Assembly (NCBI GenBank): GCA_024637045.1
Contig: JAGXFX010000009.1
Span: forward strand, 172,260-236,259
Direction: 5' to 3'
Origin: Soehngenia sp.
GTDB lineage: Bacteria > Bacillota > Clostridia > Tissierellales > Tissierellaceae
Length of the DNA: 64,000 nucleotides
The translations under genes were made by a program, and so were the position numbers. Below are positions 23,950 to 32,657 of this stretch, one piece after another. The first letter of the stretch is position 1. Every line of letters begins with the position of its first letter. The notes below the pieces were generated by a model, which made no database searches, was not told the DNA's origin, and saw nothing but the letters and a program-made list of their open reading frames with translations.

Positions 23950-24480
23950 AGTTCACGATTTTTCTTTCCCTTCCGAAAGTAAGATGCCTCACTCTCGCAT
24001 AAAATGTCATGTCGAGCTTGTCGAGACATCCAGTATTTAGAATTATTCAATCATAAACATATATTCTGAAGATTGAAATCCAAAGGTATTTGCACGAAGT
24101 TCTAGATTCAAGTCCGAGTAAAATCACGCACTCGATTTCTTCGTTGATTCCTATGCCGCTGCGCTTGGAGGAATCAAAACACTACGAAATACTCGCTGGA
24201 TTTTATCATCGTTCTTTCATATGAACTTCTTAACAAATTACCCTCTGGATTTCTTGCTATTCACTTCCGCTTTCAAACTTAACAAATACCTCTCTGACCA
24301 TTATAAAGTGTAACCCATGTCTTGAATCAAAAGTGTTACCCATGTCCTGGTTAAATCTTAAATCTTTTAATTGAGAATTGCCACGTGCCCAGCAATATAA
24401 ATTCACAAAATCTATGATTTTGATAAATTTAATTGACAGGGTATGAATTGTGAATTGTGAATTATATCTTCACTGTGTTA
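23950..24480. repeat. Gene-free stretch with decayed repeats and IS-end-like motifs
   Basis: No gene is supported. Visible items: an imperfect palindrome around ATGTCGAG...GACAT near 24010-24030; a hairpin GATTCCT/AGGAATC near 24147-24176; two 18-mers, AGTGTAACCCATGTCTTG (24307-24324) and AGTGTTACCCATGTCCTG (24332-24349), that look like insertion-sequence ends in tandem; and a unit at 24380-24455 that aligns with 4845-4930, including the palindrome CAAAATC-TAT-GATTTTG (24406-24422). The stretch appears to be a graveyard of mobile or repeat sequence beside the island's right edge. Confidence 0.5.
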
Positions 24481-24520
24481 TTATAAAAGGTGAAAAACAA
24501 TTCATTAAGAGGATGATTTT

Positions 24521-25735
24521 ATGGGTATGAGAACCGGTGTGGACATTGTGTCCAATAAAAGAATAGAAAAGCTTATGGAATCCAAAAGAGACAGCTTTTA
24601 TAGAAGAATTTTCTGTGATGCTGAAATAGAGTATCTCGAGTCCAAAAATCACTCAATTGGTACTGTTGCCGGGATTTATTCTGCCAAAGAGGCCGTTTCA
24701 AAGGTACTGGGTACTGGAATCGGTCAGATAAGTTGGAAGGATATTTGGATCAGCCACGAAGATGGTGGAAGACCATATTTGGGGTATAATGACAAGCTGC
24801 AGAGAATTATGGATTTTACAGGAATAAGGCATATTGATATATCAATTTCAAATGAGGAGGAATACAGTATGGCAATTGCAGTTGGAGAAACAACAAAAAA
24901 ATATGAGATACCTGAAAACATGACTTTCAGGCTACCAAAAAGACCACTTGACACTCACAAGGGCAACTTCGGAAGAATAGGCGTTATTGGAGGAAGCCAG
25001 GGGATGCTTGGAGCAGTCTATCTTGCTACCTACGGAGCATTAAGGAGCGGCGCTGGCCTGGTTCATGCAATAATTGAGACCGATCTGGCAAGGGATTTCG
25101 GTCTTAAGGTTGTTGAAGTGATGGTAAGAGAAGCAAGTGACATATACGCATACAGAAAAGCACAGGAAGGTCTCAATTCATTGGTTCTGGGGCCTGGGTA
25201 TGGTCGTGGCGAAAAACAAAAAAGCAATATAGAAGATTGCCTGCTGAATTTTGATAATCCAATAGTATTGGATGCAGATGGCTTGAATAATCTTTCAGAT
25301 AATCCAACAATAATAAGACACAGAAAAGGAAAGACCATAATCACTCCTCATCCCGGTGAGATGGGTAGACTATTGAAAATGTCCACAGCTGATATACAAA
25401 ATGACCGTGAAGGATCTGCAAGAGAGTTTGCAAAAGCCTATGGAGTGGTAACAGTTCTAAAGGGTCACAACACTATTGTTACAGACGGAGAAAGAATGTA
25501 TGTAAATAAATCCGGCAATCCTGGAATGGCAACAGCTGGAAGTGGTGATATTCTATCAGGGATAACGGGAACATTCCTTGCACAGGTTGAAGATCCATTT
25601 GAAGCTGCTGTGATGGCAGTATATGTCCATGGACTTGCTGGAGATATGGCAAAGGATGAAAAGGGAGAGTACGGAATGATTGCATCTGATATTGTGGAGA
25701 ATCTTCCAAGAGCAGTAAACCTAATAGTCGAATAA
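24521..25735 (+). CDS. Fusion of holo-ACP synthase and ADP-dependent NAD(P)H-hydrate dehydratase
   Basis: A single 404-residue chain with two enzymes. Residues ~1-125 are AcpS, which adds phosphopantetheine to acyl carrier protein: TGVDIVSNKRIEKL with the metal Asp, AGIYSAKEAVSKVLGTGI with the metal Glu, and ISISNEEEYSMAIAV, where the usual His of 'SHE' is Asn. Residues ~145-404 are NnrD (YjeF C-terminal domain), which repairs hydrated NAD(P)H: NFGRIGVIGGSQGMLGA, IVLDADGLN, IITPHPGEM and NPGMATAGSGDILSGI. The NnrE epimerase domain is absent. The two genes are often neighbours in Firmicutes; here they are one frame. alr follows 66 bp on. Confidence 0.9.
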   Translation: MGMRTGVDIVSNKRIEKLMESKRDSFYRRIFCDAEIEYLESKNHSIGTVAGIYSAKEAVSKVLGTGIGQISWKDIWISHEDGGRPYLGYNDKLQRIMDFTGIRHIDISISNEEEYSMAIAVGETTKKYEIPENMTFRLPKRPLDTHKGNFGRIGVIGGSQGMLGAVYLATYGALRSGAGLVHAIIETDLARDFGLKVVEVMVREASDIYAYRKAQEGLNSLVLGPGYGRGEKQKSNIEDCLLNFDNPIVLDADGLNNLSDNPTIIRHRKGKTIITPHPGEMGRLLKMSTADIQNDREGSAREFAKAYGVVTVLKGHNTIVTDGERMYVNKSGNPGMATAGSGDILSGITGTFLAQVEDPFEAAVMAVYVHGLAGDMAKDEKGEYGMIASDIVENLPRAVNLIVE

Positions 25736-25801
25736 TCCATTTTCTTGTGAAATGACAGATTAGTAGTATAATATTAAGAGAACAAATTACAAGGAGGTAC
25801 C

Positions 25802-26977
25802 ATGGATAATTTTTTTGATGTAAGACCCACCTACGTGGAGATAAACCTGGACAACCTTTCACATAACTTCAGGGAAATTCAGAAGATTGTAAAGGACGGC
25901 ACAATTGTGATGCCTGTTATCAAGGCAAATGGATATGGACATGGATCAATTGAACTGAGTAAGATGTATAAAGAGCTGGGAGCAGAGAGAGTCGCAGTTT
26001 CACTTCTAAACGAGGCTATTGAACTTAGAAGGGCAGGCTTAGATCTACCCATACTCATACTAAATTTCACACCACAGGAACAAATGAAGGAAGTTGCAGC
26101 TTATGATTTGACACAGGCCATCTATAGATACGAAGATGCAAAAGCATTGTCTGAAGCGGCATTGGAGATGGGCAAAACAGCAAAACTTCATATAAAGATT
26201 GACACTGGCATGGGAAGACTTGGTTTCCAGCCAACAGAAGAATCGGTGGATGAAATATTAAAGATTAAGGAGCTTCAAGGTATTGAGGTTGAAGGAATAT
26301 TTACACATTTTGCAAAGGCAGATGAAACAGCCAAGAATGTCACAAGAGAGCAGTATGAGAAATATGTATGGATGGTTGATAAGCTTGAGAAGAGGGAATT
26401 TACAGCTCCAATAAAGCATGTTTCGAATTCTGCTTCAATAATTGATTTGCCGGAATATAATCTGGATATGGTTAGACCTGGCATTATGCTTTATGGTTAT
26501 TACCCATCAGACGAAGTTGATAAATCAAGAATTGAATTGAAGCCAGCTATGACACTGAAATCAGTGGTATCAAATATAAAAACGGTTACTGAAGGAACAG
26601 GAATTAGTTATGGACATCTATTCAAGGCTCCAAGAGAATCCAGAATAGTAACTGTTCCCATCGGCTACGCAGACGGTTATACCAGAATGTTGACAGGAAA
26701 AGCGGAAGTCTATATTGGTGGCAAGATAGCTCCTGTGGCAGGTAAGATTTGCATGGATCAGCTGATGCTGGATGTAACAGATATACCTGGTGTCCATATT
26801 GGAGATGAAGTTGTATTCTTTGGAGAAGGTGTAGATGGTTATCCTCACGTGGACGAGGTGGCAGCTAATCTTGGAACCATTAATTACGAGATTATATGTA
26901 TGATGGGAAGAAGACTTCCAAGAGTGTATAAAAAGAAGGGAAAAGTAGTGAAGACTCTTGATTATTTGTTGGGGTAA
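25802..26977 (+). CDS. alr: Alanine racemase
   Basis: A 391-residue PLP enzyme supplying D-alanine for peptidoglycan. PVIKANGYGHG near residue 38 carries the PLP lysine, MGRLGFQPTEE and HVSNSASIIDLPEY are barrel motifs, GISYGHLFKAP holds the catalytic Tyr, and CMDQLMLDVTD is in the C-terminal domain. Length is normal. The start ATG 25802 follows AAGGAGGTACC. It sits between acpS-nnrD and a MazEF pair, a common clostridial order. Confidence 0.96.
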   Translation: MDNFFDVRPTYVEINLDNLSHNFREIQKIVKDGTIVMPVIKANGYGHGSIELSKMYKELGAERVAVSLLNEAIELRRAGLDLPILILNFTPQEQMKEVAAYDLTQAIYRYEDAKALSEAALEMGKTAKLHIKIDTGMGRLGFQPTEESVDEILKIKELQGIEVEGIFTHFAKADETAKNVTREQYEKYVWMVDKLEKREFTAPIKHVSNSASIIDLPEYNLDMVRPGIMLYGYYPSDEVDKSRIELKPAMTLKSVVSNIKTVTEGTGISYGHLFKAPRESRIVTVPIGYADGYTRMLTGKAEVYIGGKIAPVAGKICMDQLMLDVTDIPGVHIGDEVVFFGEGVDGYPHVDEVAANLGTINYEIICMMGRRLPRVYKKKGKVVKTLDYLLG

Positions 26978-27069
26978 GCAATGAATCATTGACACGGTTT
27001 TTATTATAGAGATATAATTATAATATACTGATATTTCTCTAAGTAAATATGAAAGGGGGGGTTAACCGA

Positions 27070-27303
27070 ATGAGAAAAAGAGACGAGTGTCTCCCTATGG
27101 TTATAGAAGATACGCTAGAACTATTTGATAAAGTGGTTGCCCTATGCAATCACAGTGAGTTTCACTGCAAGAAATACCGAGAGTTTATGAGAGGGTATCT
27201 CGAAGTGAGCCAGTTAAACATAAGCCTTTCTGAAATGGGTCTGGAGGAAGACATTACTGACCTTATGGGATATGAATCTTCACTGGAGTACAATGAATTA
27301 TGA
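27070..27303 (+). CDS. MazE/EndoAI-like antitoxin, atypical N-terminus
   Basis: A 77-residue protein directly before mazF. The start is ATG 27070, 8 nt after a GGGGGGG-containing ribosome site; an upstream ATG at 27049 would place that site inside the gene. Its C-terminal half ([20 protein letters not shown]) matches the toxin-binding tail of EndoAI-type ribbon-helix-helix antitoxins. The N-terminal DNA-binding strand ('RIxVSLPE') is not evident; instead there is [20 protein letters not shown] followed by NHSEFHCKK, rich in Cys and His. The stop overlaps the toxin start by ATGA. Confidence 0.72.
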   Translation: MRKRDECLPMVIEDTLELFDKVVALCNHSEFHCKKYREFMRGYLEVSQLNISLSEMGLEEDITDLMGYESSLEYNEL

Positions 27304-27647
27304 TAGTGAAGAGAGGAGACATATATTATGCCGACCTGAGCCCGGTTATTGGTTCTGAGCAAGGTGGTGTACGGCCGATTCTGGTAGTTCAGAATGATGT
27401 GGGAAACAAGTACAGTCCCACAATCATAATAGCCGCCATCACCTCTCAGATCAATAAGGCCAGGCTTCCGACCCACGTTGAAATAACAGCACAGGATTTC
27501 GGTCTTCCGAAGGATTCAGTGGTACTGCTTGAACAAATCAGAACCATTGACAAAAAGAGACTTAGAGAAAAAATTGGTAAGTTTGATGAGGATATGATGA
27601 GAAAAGTCGATCAGGCACTTAAAATTAGTGTTGGAGTTGGCAGCTAA
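27300..27647 (+). CDS. mazF: MazF/EndoA-type endoribonuclease toxin
   Basis: A 115-residue mRNA interferase. [20 protein letters not shown] is the N-terminal signature with the catalytic-loop Arg following in [22 protein letters not shown] and [17 protein letters not shown] are the other conserved blocks (Thr/Ser and Gln-x-Arg active-site elements). Near-identical in form to EndoA of Bacillus, which cuts at UACAU. It is translationally coupled to the antitoxin. A terminator follows. Confidence 0.95.
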   Translation: MIVKRGDIYYADLSPVIGSEQGGVRPILVVQNDVGNKYSPTIIIAAITSQINKARLPTHVEITAQDFGLPKDSVVLLEQIRTIDKKRLREKIGKFDEDMMRKVDQALKISVGVGS

Positions 27648-27697
27648 ATAAATCCTCCTACATATTAAAGAGTGTATAAACGCTGAATACATAAAGA

Positions 27698-27739
27698 CAA
27701 TAAATATCCTCCTGAGCTGGCTCAGGAGGATATTTATTG
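27698..27739. terminator. Bidirectional intrinsic terminator
   Basis: A perfect 19-bp stem (27698-27716 with 27721-27739) around CTGG, with A/T-rich flanks, lies between mazF and the convergent aminotransferase. Confidence 0.92.
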
Positions 27740-28903
27740 TTAATGATTCAAAGATTCAACAAATCTTTGAATCCGTTTAAACGCTTCTTTCAGGTCGTCG
27801 TCAGAACCTGCAAATACAATTCTGATATATCCTTCTCCCATTTCACCAAATGCTGAACCTGGAACAACAAGAACCTGTTGGCTTACAACTAGTTTTTCCG
27901 CAAATTCCTGTGAAGTCATTCCGAAGGACTTAATATTTACAAAAGCATAGAAGCTACCTGAGGAGGCTTTGTATTCTAGACCCTCTATTTTGCTTGTTTC
28001 TTCAATTACAATACTTCTTTTTCTCGCGTATTCTTTCCGCATGAATTCTACAGATTCCGAACTATTCATGATAGCCTCAATTGCTGCAACCTGTACAAAA
28101 TGCGGAGCACAGGAAACTATTCCTTCCTGAAGTTTTGGCATGTTTTCAATAATGCTCTTACTGCCCACTACATAGCCTAGTCGCCATCCAGTCATGGCAT
28201 AAGTTTTTGACAAACTGTTTATAATCAAGACATTTTCCCTTATTTCGGGGAACTGGGAGATGCTATGGTGCTCGTAACCATCATATATAATTTCTTCGTA
28301 AACCTCGTCTGATATTACAAACAGATCGTGTTTTTTTACTACCTCAGCAATTTCTGCCAGCTCATCTTTTGTCAAGACAGAGCCCAAGGGATTACTCGGC
28401 GAATTAAGAATCAACACCTTTGTTTTTTCGGTAATCGCTTTTTCAATATCCACCGCTTGAATATTGAAGTTGTTTTTTTCATAAACGGGAACTTTCACTG
28501 CCTTAACACCTAGAATAACGGTTTGTCCTTCATAATTGGGATAGCCAGGGTCAGGTATCAAGACTTCATCCCCAGGGTTGACAGTTGCCAACAGAGCAAG
28601 AAATATTGCTTCCATTCCTCCTATTGCAACCATAACATTATCTAGAGTAAAATGATCTCCAACTAATCTGTTATATTTTTCTGCAATTGTTTTTCTCAAT
28701 TCAGATATACCCGCATTGGAAACATAGTGGGTATTGTTATTATCCAATGACTGTTTGGCTGCATTTTTGATGTTTTCAGGTGTGTCAAATGCTGGTTCGC
28801 CAACTGTAAGGCTGATTACATTATCGTATTTGTTGGCAAGCTCAAACATTTTTCTGATTCCAGATGCCGGGTAATTCTGTGTTACCATGGATAGCTCTTT
28901 CAA
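27740..28903 (-). CDS. Class I/II PLP aminotransferase
   Basis: A 387-residue fold-type I aminotransferase of the aspartate aminotransferase family. It shows TVGEPAFDTPENIK, YPNYEGQ, NSPSNPLGSVL, ISDEVYEEIIYDG, the PLP lysine in SLSKTYAMTGWRLGY near residue 235, and a C-terminal arginine in YIRIVFAGS. Substrate cannot be fixed from sequence; aspartate, aromatic amino acids and alanine are all used in this group. Monocistronic, with AGGAGGG upstream of ATG 28903. Confidence 0.9.
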   Translation of the reverse strand: MKELSMVTQNYPASGIRKMFELANKYDNVISLTVGEPAFDTPENIKNAAKQSLDNNNTHYVSNAGISELRKTIAEKYNRLVGDHFTLDNVMVAIGGMEAIFLALLATVNPGDEVLIPDPGYPNYEGQTVILGVKAVKVPVYEKNNFNIQAVDIEKAITEKTKVLILNSPSNPLGSVLTKDELAEIAEVVKKHDLFVISDEVYEEIIYDGYEHHSISQFPEIRENVLIINSLSKTYAMTGWRLGYVVGSKSIIENMPKLQEGIVSCAPHFVQVAAIEAIMNSSESVEFMRKEYARKRSIVIEETSKIEGLEYKASSGSFYAFVNIKSFGMTSQEFAEKLVVSQQVLVVPGSAFGEMGEGYIRIVFAGSDDDLKEAFKRIQRFVESLNH

Positions 28904-29059
28904 TAAAATCCCTCCTGTAAGTATTTTAATGTATCATTTCTATATCACTCAAACTATGTAAACAAAACCTTCAAACTAAATTATACCCATCTGCGATTCA
29001 GGATATCCTAATCTCATTATAATAATTCCACACAAAACCTACACAATGACTAGATGTGG

Positions 29060-29089
29060 GTGACATTTACCGTCTAGTTATAGTATAAT
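29060..29089 (+). promoter_or_regulatory. Promoter ahead of the cell-surface cluster
   Basis: GTGACA (29060-29065) and a perfect TATAAT (29084-29089) with an 18-bp spacer, 60 bp before the secreted protein gene. Confidence 0.65.
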
Positions 29090-29149
29090 GTAACTTGGCT
29101 AAGTATGAAACTAAAAATCAATCCAAACTATGATAGGAGTGTTGTTTAT

Positions 29150-29608
29150 ATGAAATTCAAGAAAACCATTGTTACATTGGGAGTTGCAGTATTGTTGCTG
29201 GGATCAACCGTTGCTTTCTCAGAACCTGGAAGTGAGACTGACCCTGTGGTGTCCTTGAGCTATCTTAATGTCAAGCTGGAGGAAATCAGGGATTACATAG
29301 ACGAAAAGATTAGTGACGTTCCAGATCAGAACGCGCCTGGAGACAGCCTTGTAGTAGTAGAGCTGCAAAACGGACAGATTCTTGAAGGAGAAGCAGGTAC
29401 CGAAATAATTAAAAGAAGTGGAGAAGCTGTTGCCATAGCATCAAGCCTGGGCGGACTTTCGGATGTTACATCAGGTCTTGATATTGCGGATGGAGGAAAT
29501 GTTCCAAGCAATCATCTTTTGATAGTTCCAAGAGGAGATGGAAGAGGAATATTTGTTACCAAAGACAAAACATTTGTTATGGTCCGTGGAGAATATAATA
29601 TTAAATAG
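29150..29608 (+). CDS. Secreted conserved protein of the clostridial 'HLLIVPR.DGRG' family
   Basis: A 152-residue exported protein. The start is ATG 29150, with AGGAG 10-12 nt upstream, giving a normal signal peptide (KKTIVTLGVAVLLLGS, cleaved near AFS); an earlier in-frame ATG at 29105 would spoil it. Then comes SYLNVKLEEIRDYIDEKI, a short helix also typical of S-layer-associated proteins, and a repeat-like beta domain: GQILEGEAGTEIIKRSGEAV, DVTSGLDIADGG, NHLLIVPRGDGRGI. I know this layout from uncharacterised clostridial secreted proteins; function unknown. It opens the surface polysaccharide cluster. Confidence 0.75.
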   Translation: MKFKKTIVTLGVAVLLLGSTVAFSEPGSETDPVVSLSYLNVKLEEIRDYIDEKISDVPDQNAPGDSLVVVELQNGQILEGEAGTEIIKRSGEAVAIASSLGGLSDVTSGLDIADGGNVPSNHLLIVPRGDGRGIFVTKDKTFVMVRGEYNIK

Positions 29609-29639
29609 ATCGGTAAAAGGCTAATTTTGGAGGTATATC

Positions 29640-30914
29640 ATGAAAGATAAGAAAATTACAATCGTAGGTCTTGGGTATATTGGATTGCCAACGGCAGCGG
29701 TTATGGCCAGGGCTGGAATGGAAGTACTTGGATATGACCTGAACAAAAGAGTTATTGATGCTCTCAACAGAGGAGAGATAATAATTGAAGAACCGGGTCT
29801 GTCCGAACTAGTCAATGAAATGGTTAATTCAGGTAGACTTAAAGGAATATCCACGATTCAGGAGTCAGATGTATTTATTATAGCTGTGCCAACACCGATA
29901 ACTGAGGATAAAAAAGCAGACATGAGCTATGTTAAGAGTGCTGCTGAGGCTATTTTACCTCATTTGAAGCCTGGAAACATAGTTGTACTTGAATCGACAT
30001 CACCACCAGGAGCTACAGAGGACATAATTGTTCCAATACTTGAAAAATCCGGTCTTAAAATTGGAGATGAGGTTTTTGTTGCCCACTCACCGGAAAGAGT
30101 ATTGCCTGGCAGGATTATTCAGGAGCTGGTGGAAAACGACAGGATTATCGGTGGAATAAATCCTGAATCCACGGATATTGTAAAACAAGTTTACAGAACA
30201 TTTGTTAAGGGTGAAATATATACAACTGATTCAAAGACAGCTGAGATGTGCAAGTTGATGGAAAACACCTTCAGGGATGTGAATATCGCACTTGCCAATG
30301 AGCTTGCAATTCTGGCTGAAAACATGGGCATAGATGCCTGGGAGGTAATAAAGTTTGCAAACAAGCACCCCAGGGTAAATCTGCACCAACCAGGACCAGG
30401 TGTTGGAGGTCACTGTATTGCAGTTGACCCTTGGTTTGTAATTGAAAATCATCCTGAAGGAAAGCTGATCAGACAGGCAAGAGATATAAACGATGGCATG
30501 CCTGAAAAGGTTATGGAGAAAATTCAGGAGCTCGTTCAAAGCGATGAAGCCAAGGTTGCAATTCTTGGTGTAACATACAAACCGGATGTTGATGATACAA
30601 GGGAGAGTCCAATATTGAAATTGGTGGACAAGCTTCTTCAAAAGACTAAATTGCAGGTGGCAATCCACGACTCACATGTTGATAGAGAGGTTTTCCAGTA
30701 CAGCGGAAGATTGTATGATGACATTGAAGATGCAGTAAGAGATGCTGATTTGATAGTCCTTGGTGTAAATCATTTTGAGTATAGTACGCTTGACTTTGGA
30801 CAACTTGGAAAGCTGATGAAGACCAAAAGATTATACGATACCAGAAATTATCTTAATGAAAAAGAGCTGGTCCAGAATGGATTTCAGGTAACAATTCTAG
30901 GCAGGGGTATTTAA
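29640..30914 (+). CDS. wecC: UDP-N-acetyl-D-mannosamine dehydrogenase
   Basis: A 424-residue nucleotide-sugar dehydrogenase that oxidises UDP-ManNAc to the uronate in two NAD steps. It has the NAD-binding GLGYIGLPTAAVMARAG, VPTPITEDKKADMSYV, ESTSPPGATED, NTFRDVNIALANELAI and the catalytic Cys in GVGGHCIAVDPWFVIE (near residue 260). HPRVNLHQPGPGVGG is characteristic of the WecC branch rather than UDP-glucose dehydrogenase. It overlaps the next gene by one base. ManNAc uronate is a frequent component of secondary cell-wall polymers. Confidence 0.92.
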   Translation: MKDKKITIVGLGYIGLPTAAVMARAGMEVLGYDLNKRVIDALNRGEIIIEEPGLSELVNEMVNSGRLKGISTIQESDVFIIAVPTPITEDKKADMSYVKSAAEAILPHLKPGNIVVLESTSPPGATEDIIVPILEKSGLKIGDEVFVAHSPERVLPGRIIQELVENDRIIGGINPESTDIVKQVYRTFVKGEIYTTDSKTAEMCKLMENTFRDVNIALANELAILAENMGIDAWEVIKFANKHPRVNLHQPGPGVGGHCIAVDPWFVIENHPEGKLIRQARDINDGMPEKVMEKIQELVQSDEAKVAILGVTYKPDVDDTRESPILKLVDKLLQKTKLQVAIHDSHVDREVFQYSGRLYDDIEDAVRDADLIVLGVNHFEYSTLDFGQLGKLMKTKRLYDTRNYLNEKELVQNGFQVTILGRGI

Positions 30915-32176
30915 TGGAGAAAGTATTGATAATAGCCAATGAATTTCCACCCATGGGAGGAGCGGGGGTTCAGAGAACTACAAAGTTTGTAAAATATCTA
31001 AGAGATTTCGGATTTGAACCCGTTGTTGTAACCAAGGAGCATGTGTCTGACCTCACAGATAAGAGTCTGCTTGACGATATTCCGGATGGTATCAAAGTCC
31101 TTAGATTAAAGCCCTATGATACTGTAAACAGGCAGGGGATTTTAAATCTGCCAATGAAGTTTCTGGGAACCCGAATAATGTCTCCTGATTCAGAATACTT
31201 ATGGTATCTGTTTAACAAGGATAGAGCGATGGATATAGTAAAGAACGAAGGAATCAAGCTGATATACACAACTTCATTCCCATATTCATCACACTTGATG
31301 GGTCTTTATTTAAGAAAAAACCTTAAAAACCTGAAGTGGGTAGCTGACTTCAGGGATGAGTGGACAAACAATCCTTACCACAGAGACAGCATATACAAGA
31401 GAATCAAGTTCAAAGGTGAAAAGAAGATGGAGCTTAAGGTTACTGAAGGTTGTGACTATTTCATAACCAATACACCTTTGATGCTCGAAAATTTTGTCGC
31501 GGACAACGATTCTCTGGTTGGAAGATCAACTTTCATCCCAAATGGATACGATGAAGAGGACTTTCAGGATTTGAACAACCAGAGGGACGGTGGAGAGAAA
31601 TTTGTTATAACCTACACTGGCTCCCTGTATGGTCGAAGAAATCTCGATGAATTTATGGATGGATTAAAAATATCCATAGAAAAAGGTGAAATAGAGAAGA
31701 AAGACCTTGAGATTAGAATTGTGGGTAATATCTACGACAAGGTCATCGATTCCTATGCAATAAAATACAACCTTGAAGGGCAGATAAAATCATACGGGTA
31801 TATACCTCACAAGGAAAGTATCCAGATGCTTTTTAATTCAGATATTATACTTCTTGTTATTGGAAAGGGTAAGGGTTCAAAAAACTTTTACACAGGCAAA
31901 ATATTCGAATACATCAGATCAGATAGACCTATACTTGCAATAGTTCCAAGTGATGGAGTGGCAGCCCAGGTAATCAGAGAGACAAAAACCGGAATTGTAG
32001 TTGACCCTGAAGACAGAGAGGGAGTTTCAAAGACAATAACAAGCTATTATAGTCAGTGGAAGAATAAAAATATTGAGCATAACCCTGATTGGGATAATAT
32101 AGGAAACTACAGCAGAAAGTCGCAGACTGGAAGGCTTGCAGAAATATTTATGGAGCAACTCCATACAGAGAAGTAG
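30914..32176 (+). CDS. Glycosyltransferase, GT4-like
   Basis: A 420-residue GT-B glycosyltransferase. FPPMGGAGVQRTTKFVKYL is the N-terminal sugar/acceptor loop, ITYTGSLYGRRNLDEFMDGL opens the C-terminal nucleotide-sugar domain, and the region around KIFEYIRSDRPILAIVPSDG contains the E-x7-E-type nucleotide-binding segment. A transferase for surface polysaccharide assembly; sugar and linkage unknown. Coupled to wecC by a TAATG overlap. Confidence 0.88.
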   Translation: MEKVLIIANEFPPMGGAGVQRTTKFVKYLRDFGFEPVVVTKEHVSDLTDKSLLDDIPDGIKVLRLKPYDTVNRQGILNLPMKFLGTRIMSPDSEYLWYLFNKDRAMDIVKNEGIKLIYTTSFPYSSHLMGLYLRKNLKNLKWVADFRDEWTNNPYHRDSIYKRIKFKGEKKMELKVTEGCDYFITNTPLMLENFVADNDSLVGRSTFIPNGYDEEDFQDLNNQRDGGEKFVITYTGSLYGRRNLDEFMDGLKISIEKGEIEKKDLEIRIVGNIYDKVIDSYAIKYNLEGQIKSYGYIPHKESIQMLFNSDIILLVIGKGKGSKNFYTGKIFEYIRSDRPILAIVPSDGVAAQVIRETKTGIVVDPEDREGVSKTITSYYSQWKNKNIEHNPDWDNIGNYSRKSQTGRLAEIFMEQLHTEK

Positions 32177-32189
32177 AAAGGGGCAGATT

Positions 32190-32657
32190 ATGAAGAGAAA
32201 GTGGAATTGGATTGATACAATCGTTGTAGTCCTGTTGATTGCGGCGGTAGTCTTGTTCTTTAATAGAGAAAGGTTGACTGGTGGAATTACAGCGGGCCCT
32301 TCCAACGCAAAGGATATTGTTATGACAGTTGAGGTTGATGAATTGAAGCCGGAGATGGTTACAGACGTTAAAGTCGGTGATCAGATATTCTCCCAATACA
32401 GACTTCAGAATGCAACAATAAGAGAGATTCAGACAAGACCTATGGAACTAAAGACGGTGAATGATGCAGGAGAGGCTGTATCGTATGAGAGCGAAGATTA
32501 TATAACTCTCGAAGCTGTTATAGATGCACAGGTTGTTACAAGCGGACCATATATGGATCTTGGAGGACAGGAAGTCAAGGTTGGTCTGACATTCGTTCTC
32601 AAGACGACTGAATTCGAGGCAATGAGTGATATAAAGCATATTGAGGTGGCACAATGA
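32190..32657 (+). CDS. DUF4330-type membrane-anchored protein
   Basis: A 155-residue protein. The start is ATG 32190, with AAAGGGG 7 nt upstream. One N-terminal membrane helix (WIDTIVVVLLIAAVVLFF) leads to an exported beta-rich domain: MTVEVDELKPEMVTDVKVGD, then TIREIQTRPMELKT and GGQEVKVGLTFVLKT. The layout, and a second copy next door, match the DUF4330 family found in polysaccharide gene clusters. Role unknown; perhaps a periplasmic-face assembly factor. It overlaps the next gene by ATGA. Confidence 0.75.
   Translation: MKRKWNWIDTIVVVLLIAAVVLFFNRERLTGGITAGPSNAKDIVMTVEVDELKPEMVTDVKVGDQIFSQYRLQNATIREIQTRPMELKTVNDAGEAVSYESEDYITLEAVIDAQVVTSGPYMDLGGQEVKVGLTFVLKTTEFEAMSDIKHIEVAQ

Noticed and set aside
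24147..24176. Hairpin GATTCCT/AGGAATC as a terminator or RNA gene
   Set aside because: No T run, no adjacent gene end and no recognisable RNA family; probably repeat debris.
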